Assembly: GCA_014381035.1 (NCBI GenBank)
Contig: JACMIS010000352.1
Span: forward strand, 1 to 8,114
Direction of reading: 5' to 3'
Length of the DNA: 8,114 nucleotides
Source: Armatimonadota bacterium
GTDB taxonomy: Bacteria > Armatimonadota > Armatimonadia > Armatimonadales > Armatimonadaceae
The notes under the pieces were generated by a model. It was given only the letters and a program-made list of their open reading frames with translations. It was not told the origin of the DNA and made no database searches. Below, piece by piece: positions 1 to 5,253 of the stretch (positions are counted from its first letter, which is position 1; every line of letters starts with the position of its first letter). The translations under genes and the position numbers were made by a program.

Positions 1-1
1 A

Positions 2-541
2 CAAAATCCGGATCGATTCTATCGCACCGAGAGCGAAGAAGAACTTGCTGAGATCGCGGCCTCCATCGGCTCGGACGTGCCCCTGTTTCTGATTCTAGGG
101 GCGGTGCACATCCGGGGGCGCGGAGACATCGTGGAACCACTCGGCGTGCCTATTCCCACCCTCTATGGGGTGATTGTCAAACCGCATGTCGGCGTTCCGA
201 CGCCAGCCGCCTATAAACTTCTGGACGCGATACCCGACCGCGTTCCTGGCAAAGCGACACAAAATCTGCTATCCGTGTTACAATCGTCTCCGAATGATCT
301 CCACGCCGTCGCGTCCGCGCTGGGAAACGATTTCGAGCAAGCCGTATTGCCCGCTTTCCCCGGAGTCGCCGACGCACACGATTTCGTAGGCAAGACGGGG
401 GCGTTACGCGCCTTGCTTTGTGGTTCCGGTTCCGCCGTCTTCGGGCTTGCGGAATCCGCCGGACATGCGGACACGATGGCACGAAAACTACGGGAAACGA
501 ATCGCTTCGCGTGGGTCGAGGTCGCTGAATCCCTGCCGTGA
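2..541 (+). CDS. ispE: 4-diphosphocytidyl-2-C-methyl-D-erythritol kinase, C-terminal part (5' end outside window)
   Basis: GHMP-family kinase of the MEP isoprenoid pathway, which phosphorylates CDP-methylerythritol at the 2-OH using ATP in the cytoplasm. The reading frame is open from the left edge, so about 179 C-terminal residues are visible of a family usually near 280-300. The GSDVP motif encoded at 68-82 carries the Asp (codon 74-76) that corresponds to the catalytic Asp of IspE, and it is followed by the IspE-like RGRGDIVEPL segment. Near the 3' end CGSGSAVFGL (about 419-448) is the third GHMP motif. The stop TGA (539-541) overlaps the GTG start of the next gene as GTGA, which suggests translational coupling. 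The true start, ATP-binding motif and promoter lie upstream of the window. The family call is firm because both diagnostic motifs are present in the right order and spacing. Confidence 0.93.
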   Translation, partial: QNPDRFYRTESEEELAEIAASIGSDVPLFLILGAVHIRGRGDIVEPLGVPIPTLYGVIVKPHVGVPTPAAYKLLDAIPDRVPGKATQNLLSVLQSSPNDLHAVASALGNDFEQAVLPAFPGVADAHDFVGKTGALRALLCGSGSAVFGLAESAGHADTMARKLRETNRFAWVEVAESLP

Positions 542-1506
542 AAACAAAACAAACCACTCTTTCCGATACCACCATCGCCTGCACCGTCTGTGGCGAAACA
601 TCCGCGACGCTGTGGCGTGTCGGCGTGGATCATCTTTTAGGCGGCACCCACCGTTACCGGGCAGTCCAATGCCTGCGCTGTAAAACACGCCGTTTGGACC
701 CGCGCCCCGATGCCGAAACAATGGCGCAATACTATCTCCCGGAAACCTACGCCCGCGCCGAAGAAGAGGGGAGCGAGGTCGGCAAGCGGTTGGATGCGTA
801 TGCGGCACGGTTGGCAACGGAGTATCCGCCGGCAACCAGTGGAGGAGGATGCTCTGCCCTTGACGTAGGCTGCGGAGATGGTCGCTTCATGGCTGCTTTG
901 CAAAAACGGGATTGGCAGGTAGTGGGAACAGAAACCGACCCCGCCGCCGCCGAACTCGCACGAAAACGCACCGGTGCCCCCGTGTACGAAACCCCGTTGC
1001 CACCTGACCAACAAGAGAAATACGATCTTGTTTCCCTGCTTCATGTTCTGGAGCATGTGTCCGATCCTCGTGACACTCTGAACGGCGTCCGGGAACGTCT
1101 GCGACCGGGCGGTAAACTCCTACTGGTTCTGCCGAACGCCGAGAGCATCGAAGCCGATCTGTTCGGGACGTCGTGGTATCACCTCGACCTGCCGCGTCAC
1201 TTCTGGGCGTTTTCGCCGGGCACGTTGGTGCGTCTCGTGGAAACGTGCGGTTTTGACGTCACCGAAGTGCGCTATACCCCGTTCCTGTTCGCCCCGCAAA
1301 GTCTGCTCCGCGTTTTCGGCAAAGCGAATGGTGCGATTCCTGGTCGGCATGTTCAGGGGACCGGACGCGCTGAATCCGGCAGCGTTGGTGGGGCATGGCA
1401 GACCCGAGTTTTCAATGCCTTGCTCCGCACGTCGAATCGTCTCGGCAAAAATCTGCGGGGGGAAATTATCGAGCTTACCGCGACCGCGCCTGGTGGCAAA
1501 GCATGA
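538..1506 (+). CDS. Class I SAM-dependent methyltransferase with N-terminal zinc-ribbon-like segment
   Basis: Predicted soluble methyltransferase of 322 residues; its substrate is not identifiable. Residues 15-48 carry CxxC...CxxC (C15, C18, C45, C48), a likely zinc-binding knuckle as found at the front of many Methyltransf_23-type proteins that act on sugars or small molecules. The Rossmann core follows: motif I LDVGCGDG at 108-115, the acidic strand-2 end VGTETDP at about 129-135, the LLHVLEHVSDP motif at 167-177 and RPGGKLLLVLPN at 189-200. These are the usual SAM-binding and post-motif positions, and the length is normal. The GTG start is chosen because it overlaps the ispE stop by 4 bases; only a weak GAGG-like sequence precedes it. 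Its 3' end overlaps the next gene by ATGA. Position between ispE and a nucleotidyltransferase suggests a role in modifying a lipid-linked or nucleotide-linked compound, but that is inference. Confidence 0.85.
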   Translation: MKTKQTTLSDTTIACTVCGETSATLWRVGVDHLLGGTHRYRAVQCLRCKTRRLDPRPDAETMAQYYLPETYARAEEEGSEVGKRLDAYAARLATEYPPATSGGGCSALDVGCGDGRFMAALQKRDWQVVGTETDPAAAELARKRTGAPVYETPLPPDQQEKYDLVSLLHVLEHVSDPRDTLNGVRERLRPGGKLLLVLPNAESIEADLFGTSWYHLDLPRHFWAFSPGTLVRLVETCGFDVTEVRYTPFLFAPQSLLRVFGKANGAIPGRHVQGTGRAESGSVGGAWQTRVFNALLRTSNRLGKNLRGEIIELTATAPGGKA

Positions 1507-2285
1507 TTGCCGCGCTGATACTGGCAGGAGGGACGCTCGCACCGGAACTTGTTCCGTTCGCGGACGGAGCGGCGAACCGCGCCTTAATCCGCGTCGGACC
1601 GGATGGCGAAACCATGCTCGACCTGGTGGTTCGTGCCGTCAAGGGCGGAATGAGGGTGCATGATGGCGGAACGGGGCGCATCCTTGTCGCCGGAGATGTC
1701 CCTACCCCGCAAGGATGCGAGGCAGTCGATGGAGGTAATTCCCTCGTCGAAACGCTGATGAACGGCACCAAAGCTTTACGCGCGGATGAGTCAAGCCTTT
1801 TGATCGTCACCGCCGACGCGCCCTTTCTGACGGAAGCAGCCGTCGCCGATTTCCTTGAGCGTGCGGAGTCGGTACAACCGACCCCGTTCGCATATCCGAT
1901 CATTGACGCGCAAAAATGCCTGATCGCTTTCCCCGATATGAAGCGCACGACTCTACGTATTGCCGAGGGAGAATTCACCGGGGGAAATATCGCACTGCTT
2001 GATCCTGTATTTTTGCGCGACAGCGAACGTGCGATCCGAGATGCTTACGCCAACCGGAAGAATATTCCCGGTTTAGCACGTATGCTGGGAGCGGGAATTA
2101 TTGCGCGATTGGTGTTCTCCCGTGTGATGCCATCCCTGTTGGGGATTCGGCATCTGGAAGCGGCGGTCGGGCGTTTGTTACACTCTTCGACTCCGCGTGC
2201 GATTGTCACCGCATTCCCTGAGATTGGTGCAGATGTGGATCGTCCGGAAGACATACTGATTGCGCGGAGAATACTGGCACGCTAA
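1503..2285 (+). CDS. MobA-like NTP transferase family protein
   Basis: Predicted nucleotidyltransferase of 260 residues with a GT-A/Rossmann fold. The N-terminus MIAALILAGG (1-10) is the signature nucleotide-binding start of this superfamily and supports the ATG at 1503, which overlaps the methyltransferase stop as ATGA; an upstream in-frame start at 1395 would place 36 unrelated residues before this signature. Further motifs are TADAPFL (103-109), where D105 is the expected metal-binding Asp, a GGN motif in the middle of the protein, and DVDRPED (244-250), typical of the MobA/IspD-like C-terminus. The loop after LAGG is unusual: TLAPEL followed later by NRALI, in place of the common GxGxR...dKxL, so the normally conserved Lys is not seen where expected. 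The length exceeds MobA (about 195) and IspD (about 230). The substrate is unknown; a NDP-sugar or CTP-dependent role is possible. Confidence 0.8.
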   Translation: MIAALILAGGTLAPELVPFADGAANRALIRVGPDGETMLDLVVRAVKGGMRVHDGGTGRILVAGDVPTPQGCEAVDGGNSLVETLMNGTKALRADESSLLIVTADAPFLTEAAVADFLERAESVQPTPFAYPIIDAQKCLIAFPDMKRTTLRIAEGEFTGGNIALLDPVFLRDSERAIRDAYANRKNIPGLARMLGAGIIARLVFSRVMPSLLGIRHLEAAVGRLLHSSTPRAIVTAFPEIGADVDRPEDILIARRILAR

Positions 2286-2302
2286 GTAAAAACTCATGCC
2301 AT

Positions 2303-2331
2303 TTGACGAATCCGGATTCCGAGCGTATAAT
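2303..2331 (+). promoter_or_regulatory. Sigma-70-type promoter for the remA-gmk operon
   Basis: TTGACG at 2303-2308 is a 5/6 match to the -35 consensus and TATAAT at 2326-2331 is a perfect -10, separated by exactly 17 bp. The expected transcription start is about 2338-2340. It lies 17 bp after the stop of the nucleotidyltransferase gene and points toward remA. No intrinsic terminator is seen before it, so read-through from the upstream block is possible. Confidence 0.85.
2308..2319. promoter_or_regulatory. Perfect palindrome in promoter spacer, candidate operator
   Basis: GAATCCGGATTC is a perfect 12-bp palindrome. It begins at the last base of the -35 element and fills most of the spacer, so a protein bound there would compete with RNA polymerase. 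No regulator is identified; a chance palindrome is possible. Confidence 0.35.
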
Positions 2332-2457
2332 CGCCTTAAGTAAAAAGTGAATTAGTAAGCGGGCGGGCGAATACGTCGCTTGGTCCCGCGAAATTGGGAG
2401 TATTCACCGTCGCCGTAGGAATAGTAGAGATAAAGGACGGGAATGGTAATCTTTTAA

Positions 2458-2481
2458 TTTGGAACCGCCTGTGGTTCCAAA
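2458..2481 (+). repeat. Perfect 9-bp stem-loop in the remA leader
   Basis: TTTGGAACC (2458-2466) and GGTTCCAAA (2473-2481) are exact reverse complements around a 6-nt loop. There is no T-run after it, so it is not a standard intrinsic terminator. It may be an RNA structural element or, as a symmetrical DNA site, a protein-binding site. Confidence 0.6.
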
Positions 2482-2567
2482 CGTCTTCGTAACTTAGTGT
2501 GCGAGTACGTCTTAATAAAGGGTACGTTTCATTGCTGAATGGTCACACGAGTCTGATTCAGTCGCTT

Positions 2568-2572
2568 AGGAG
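2568..2572 (+). promoter_or_regulatory. Ribosome binding site of remA
   Basis: AGGAG ends 11 nt before the GTG at 2584 and is followed by a T-rich spacer. It is a strong Shine-Dalgarno core at slightly long spacing, and it supports the GTG as the start. Confidence 0.7.
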
Positions 2573-2583
2573 TTTTTTCAGCC

Positions 2584-2919
2584 GTGACGCCAATTGTATT
2601 AAATGTTGGTTTTTATAACTTCGTCTCTTCGTCCAAGATTCTTGCCCTTGTTCGATCCGACTCTGCCCCCATGCGCCGCGTTGTGCAGGAAGCCCGCAAG
2701 GGTGGTACCCTGATTGACGCGACACAAGGGCGCAAGACCAAAAGCGTGGTCTTTCTGGATGGCGGCTTTGCCGTTGCATCCGCGCTTTCGCAAGAAACCC
2801 TCGCCCGAAGACTCGGTGGCAAAGAACAACAACCGCTTGCCGGAACCCCGGAAGAAGATGCGATTGTGAAACGGGAGCAGGTGGAGGCGGACTCGGAACG
2901 CCCCACTACCGGAGATTAA
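2584..2919 (+). CDS. remA: RemA/DUF370 family DNA-binding regulatory protein
   Basis: Small DNA-binding regulator of 111 residues in the RemA (extracellular matrix regulatory protein A) family; in Bacillus it activates biofilm matrix genes as a ring-shaped oligomer. The core matches throughout: LNVGFYNFV (6-14), SDSAPMRRVVQEARKGGTLIDATQGRKTK (25-53 region, with P29, R31, R32 and R50) and a closing SALSQETLARRL (66-77). Positions reported as arginines important for DNA binding in Bacillus (18, 50, 51, from memory) are K18, R50 and K51 here, so the charge is kept. About 32 residues follow the core as an acidic, Gln/Glu-rich, probably disordered tail (79-111), making the protein longer than the usual 85-90. 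The GTG start is supported by AGGAG upstream and by the conserved N-terminus. It is the first gene of an operon with gmk, an arrangement common in several phyla. Its target genes here are unknown. Confidence 0.9.
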   Translation: MTPIVLNVGFYNFVSSSKILALVRSDSAPMRRVVQEARKGGTLIDATQGRKTKSVVFLDGGFAVASALSQETLARRLGGKEQQPLAGTPEEDAIVKREQVEADSERPTTGD

Positions 2920-2922
2920 CGT

Positions 2923-3570
2923 TTGACGGTCGGGAATGACACAACCGAAGAACCAAAGCGACCGGGGCGACTTTTTGTCGTCTCCGGTCCTTCCGGTGTC
3001 GGCAAAGACACGGTTTTAGATCATTTTTTACCGACGATCTCCGATGTCCTTTTAAACGTATCCGCGACGACTCGCACCCCCCGCCCCGGCGAGTCCGAAG
3101 GCAAGCCGTATTTCTTTCGCACGGTCACCGAATTCCGTGACATGGTGGAGCGTGACGAATTTTTAGAGTACGCCAAAGTCAACGGCAACCTGTACGGCAC
3201 TCCGAAAGCGTGGGTGGACGAGAAGTGCCGAGCCGGTATTGACGTAATCCTGAAGATCGATGTACAGGGCGGACTTGCCGTGCGTACGAAAATACGCGAT
3301 GCGGTTTTGATCTTCCTCATGCCCCCCTCCGTCGGCGAACTGGAGCGGCGTCTTCGCGCACGCTCTACCGAGTCCGAGGATGAGATCACGACGCGCCTGC
3401 TCGATGCCCGCTCCGAACTGCAACAGATCCCGAACTACGATTATGCGGTGACAAACGACAACGTCGCCGAAGCCTCGGATCGCATCCGTGCCATCTTCCT
3501 CGCCGAGCGTTGCCGCACCCACCCCGAATGGCACGGCGAACGCCCCAGCGTGACGTGGGGAGGGTTTTAG
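2923..3570 (+). CDS. gmk: Guanylate kinase
   Basis: Phosphorylates GMP to GDP with ATP in the cytoplasm, essential for GTP and dGTP supply. The 215 residues match the usual length. The P-loop GPSGVGK is at 22-28, followed by D29-T30 where most family members have S or G then T. The GMP-binding segment SATTRTPRPGE is at 47-57, with YFF at 63-65. Further on are NLYGTP, the IDVQGG strand end, the LID-region Arg-rich ARSTESEDEI and NYDYAVTND. The start is TTG at 2923, chosen because GGAG at 2911-2914 gives an 8-nt spacing, no ATG or GTG in this frame fits better, and the preceding gene ends only 3 bases before it. The ribosome binding site overlaps the last codons of remA, so coupling to remA translation is likely. 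A 52-nt gap separates it from coaBC, and no rpoZ lies between. Confidence 0.95.
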   Translation: MTVGNDTTEEPKRPGRLFVVSGPSGVGKDTVLDHFLPTISDVLLNVSATTRTPRPGESEGKPYFFRTVTEFRDMVERDEFLEYAKVNGNLYGTPKAWVDEKCRAGIDVILKIDVQGGLAVRTKIRDAVLIFLMPPSVGELERRLRARSTESEDEITTRLLDARSELQQIPNYDYAVTNDNVAEASDRIRAIFLAERCRTHPEWHGERPSVTWGGF

Positions 3571-3674
3571 TGTCGGGTTGTCGGTCAGACGCGCTCGCCT
3601 TCTGCGAAGGAGAGTACCACGCATGACGGCTCCACCTAACCACCCGACAACCCGACAATCCGACAACCCAACCA
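3571..3674. repeat. 8-bp tandem repeat with a 14-bp inverted arm around the coaBC start
   Basis: Five head-to-tail octamers occupy 3635-3674: CCTAACCA, CCCGACAA twice, TCCGACAA and CCCAACCA. A reverse-oriented copy, TGTCGGGTTGTCGG at 3571-3584, is the exact reverse complement of 3644-3657, giving a 14-bp perfect inverted repeat with a 59-nt loop that contains the coaBC ribosome binding site and ATG. The tandem part is translated and forms the low-complexity residues 5-17 of CoaBC. Confidence 0.75.
3594..3614 (+). promoter_or_regulatory. Hairpin containing the coaBC Shine-Dalgarno
   Basis: CTC-G-CCTTC (3594-3602), loop TGC, then GAAGG-A-GAG (3606-3614) forms 8 base pairs around one G/A mismatch. 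The 3' arm contains AAGGAG (3607-3612), the coaBC ribosome binding site 10 nt before the ATG. The fold would hide the site from the ribosome and may set or regulate CoaBC translation. This is read from base complementarity only. Confidence 0.5.
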
Positions 3675-4861
3675 TCGTTCTCGGCGTCGGGGGGTCTATC
3701 TCTGCCTACAAAGCCGCTGATCTTTGTTCCAAACTGGTTCAGGATGGTGCGACGGTCTATCCAATCCTTACTCGTGCCGCACTGAAGTTTGTCGGTGCGC
3801 CGACGTTCTGGGGATTGGCGGGGCAACCTGTCTCCACGGACACGTTCGACGAACCGTTTGGACCTCAGGAAATCGCGCATCTTCGGTATGCCGAACTCGC
3901 GGATATTTTCGTGGTAGCGCCCGCCAGTGCCGATGTCTTATCGCGACTCGCGGCGGGAGCGGGCGACGATATGCTCTCGTGCGTCCTACTGGCGCGGACC
4001 ATACAACCGGTACTGATCTGCCCGGCGATGAACACGGACATGTGGAACCATCCTGCCACCCAGCGCAACCGGAAGATTCTGGAAGGCTACGGCTATACTT
4101 TTCTGGAACCGGGTGTCGGGCGTTTGGCGGAGGGCGTGGTCGGTCCGGGGCGTCTGCCCGAACCGGCGGAGATTGTTACCGCGATACGGGGAACGCTTGC
4201 GCACCGGGGTGACCTCGCCGGACTACAGGTCCTTGTGACGGCGGGACCGACCCGCGAACCGATTGACCCCGTGCGCTTCCTCTCGAATCGCTCCTCCGGC
4301 AAAATGGGCTACGCCGTCGCCGCCGTCGCCGCCGAGCGTGGGGCGAAAGTGACACTGATTTCCGGTCCCGTCGCGCTTTCCGCGCCGCCGAATGTCGATG
4401 TCGTGCGCGTCGAAACGGCGGAGCAAATGGCGGATGCAGTTTTGTCACGATCAAATAATTATGACGTGATCGTGCAAGCCGCTGCCGTCGCCGATTTCCG
4501 TCCGGTTCAGGTCGCGGATCAGAAACTGAAAAAGCGTAACGGCGTTTCGGCAATCGAACTCAAGGAAACATTGGATATAGCTGCCGTTGTCGGAAAGCAT
4601 AAACACCCCGGTCAGACCCTGGTCGGATTCGCGGCGGAAACGAACGATTTGCTCGTCAACGCCGAGGCGAAACTCGCATCCAAAAACCTCGACCTGATTG
4701 TCGCGAACGATGTCACCGAACCCGGCGCGGGCTTCGAGACCGACACAAATCGCGTGACGTTCCTTCGTCCATCTCTCGGACCTGAAAATCTGCCCCTGCT
4801 TTCCAAAACCGACGTCGCCCGCGAGTTGTGGAACCGCGTGCTCGCGATCCGGCGGGCATGA
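3623..4861 (+). CDS. coaBC: Bifunctional phosphopantothenoylcysteine decarboxylase / phosphopantothenate-cysteine ligase
   Basis: Two consecutive steps of CoA synthesis: the C-terminal CoaB half ligates cysteine to 4'-phosphopantothenate using CTP, and the N-terminal flavin-dependent CoaC half decarboxylates the product. The 412 residues are typical. CoaC: the FMN-binding start [14 protein letters not shown] (19-32), catalytic His H86 in HLRYAELAD, and PAMNTDMW (134-141) with the catalytic Asn N137. The usual ACG(D) active-site flap reads A169-E170-G171-V172, so the Cys is missing, followed by the conserved GPGRLPEP. CoaB: GPTREPID (208-215), the SNRSSGKMG segment (221-229, N222), AAAVADFRP (286-294), KLKK (301-304), then VGFAAET and ANDV. 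The ATG at 3623 is preferred over upstream TTG 3578 because AAGGAG sits 10 nt before it; residues 1-17 still form a non-conserved, repeat-derived extension. Its stop overlaps the next ORF as ATGA. Confidence 0.95.
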   Translation: MTAPPNHPTTRQSDNPTIVLGVGGSISAYKAADLCSKLVQDGATVYPILTRAALKFVGAPTFWGLAGQPVSTDTFDEPFGPQEIAHLRYAELADIFVVAPASADVLSRLAAGAGDDMLSCVLLARTIQPVLICPAMNTDMWNHPATQRNRKILEGYGYTFLEPGVGRLAEGVVGPGRLPEPAEIVTAIRGTLAHRGDLAGLQVLVTAGPTREPIDPVRFLSNRSSGKMGYAVAAVAAERGAKVTLISGPVALSAPPNVDVVRVETAEQMADAVLSRSNNYDVIVQAAAVADFRPVQVADQKLKKRNGVSAIELKETLDIAAVVGKHKHPGQTLVGFAAETNDLLVNAEAKLASKNLDLIVANDVTEPGAGFETDTNRVTFLRPSLGPENLPLLSKTDVARELWNRVLAIRRA

Positions 4862-5235
4862 ACGCTCCTCAAGTTCTTTACGAGGGGCGAACCGACGAGG
4901 CGATAGCGGTAGTTCGTGCACGGTATGATGGGGCGAAACGCTCGCCGTTTAACGAGGCGGAATGTGGAAATCATTACGCCCGCGCCATGGCATCCTGGGC
5001 GTGTATCGGGGCGTGGACAGGGCAAATGTACGATGCAAACACAGGAAATCTTCGCTTCAAACCGCTCGCGGAAAGGAGATCGCGGCGCGATTTCTGGGCG
5101 ACCGGGGATGGTTGGGGAACGGCGGTTACGACCGGGGATGGGGACATATCCATCGTTGTAGGTGGCGGGACAGTTCGAATTGGTGACAAATGGCTTCGGG
5201 CAGGAGATAGCGCGACGGTTCCGTCACCCCCATAG
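4858..5235 (+). CDS. C-terminal shard of a GH116/DUF608 glycosidase (short protein or gene remnant)
   Basis: 125-residue ORF coupled to coaBC by an ATGA overlap. It resembles only the last part of the catalytic domain of GH116 (bile acid beta-glucosidase/GBA2-like, DUF608) enzymes, which are normally over 700 residues. The segment from LYEGRTDEA (7-15) through [26 protein letters not shown] (22-47) follows the family pattern [25 protein letters not shown], and the closing DGWGT...[16 protein letters not shown] region resembles the natural family C-terminus. By analogy with the Thermoanaerobacterium enzyme, E33 and R42 correspond to glucose-binding residues, while the nucleophile Glu and acid/base Asp would lie in the missing upstream part. 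That upstream sequence is not present because intact coaBC occupies it. It could be the debris of a rearrangement or a retained small protein. No signal peptide or membrane segment is seen. The family link is fairly confident; function is unknown. Confidence 0.65.
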   Translation: MNAPQVLYEGRTDEAIAVVRARYDGAKRSPFNEAECGNHYARAMASWACIGAWTGQMYDANTGNLRFKPLAERRSRRDFWATGDGWGTAVTTGDGDISIVVGGGTVRIGDKWLRAGDSATVPSPP

Positions 5236-5239
5236 CCTG

Positions 5240-5248
5240 TGCTACAAT
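5240..5248 (+). promoter_or_regulatory. Extended -10-like element just before the M20 peptidase gene
   Basis: TGCTACAAT fits an extended -10 (TGnTAtAAT) with one mismatch. Its end lies 5 nt before the ATG at 5254, so transcription would begin at or next to the start codon and give a leaderless mRNA. No good -35 is seen at the right distance, which is tolerated for extended -10 promoters. No Shine-Dalgarno precedes the ATG. Confidence 0.4.
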
Positions 5249-5253
5249 GGCGC

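Larger units (their letters stand above)
2338..2583 (+). promoter_or_regulatory. Long structured 5' leader of remA or small RNA gene
   Basis: About 245 nt lie between the predicted transcription start and the remA GTG, with no credible ORF. Visible pairings include GCGGG 2359-2363 with CCCGC 2385-2389, enclosing GCGA 2367-2370 with TCGC 2376-2379. A competing arrangement pairs GAATAC 2369-2374 with GTATTC 2400-2405 and could be extended by GGCGA 2366-2370 with TCGCC 2410-2414. Later come a 9-bp hairpin at 2458-2481 and CTGAAT 2535-2540 with ATTCAG 2556-2561, shortly before the ribosome binding site. It matches no riboswitch class that I recognise. It is most likely a regulatory leader; an independent small RNA is the alternative. 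Confidence 0.45.

Noticed and set aside
177..633. Long open frames on the - strand opposite ispE and the methyltransferase start
   Set aside because: They have Arg/Ser-rich, low-information translations with no family motifs and lie opposite clearly conserved genes; they are typical shadows in GC-rich coding DNA.
1395..1502. Upstream start for the nucleotidyltransferase gene
   Set aside because: It would overlap the methyltransferase by over 100 bases and put 36 unrelated residues before the MIAALILAGG signature.
2458..2481. Intrinsic terminator for the upstream block or for a leader RNA
   Set aside because: The stem is perfect but is followed by ACGTCTTCGT instead of a T-run, and the stem is AT-rich at its base.
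2539..2556. Tiny upstream ORF (ATG GTC ACA CGA GTC TGA) in the remA leader
   Set aside because: Only five codons, with no ribosome binding site and no regulatory codon run; expected by chance.
2558..2906. Three - strand frames opposite remA
   Set aside because: The + strand product matches RemA from end to end and has a ribosome binding site; the antisense translations show no recognisable domain.
3578..3622. Upstream TTG start for coaBC giving 15 extra residues
   Set aside because: The extra residues are Arg-rich and encoded by the repeat and hairpin region, and no Shine-Dalgarno precedes the TTG, while AAGGAG precedes the ATG at 3623.
4313..4333. GCCGTCGCC repeat inside coaBC as a possible unstable microsatellite
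   Set aside because: It encodes the Ala/Val-rich helix after the conserved SSGKMG motif of CoaB, where such composition is normal.
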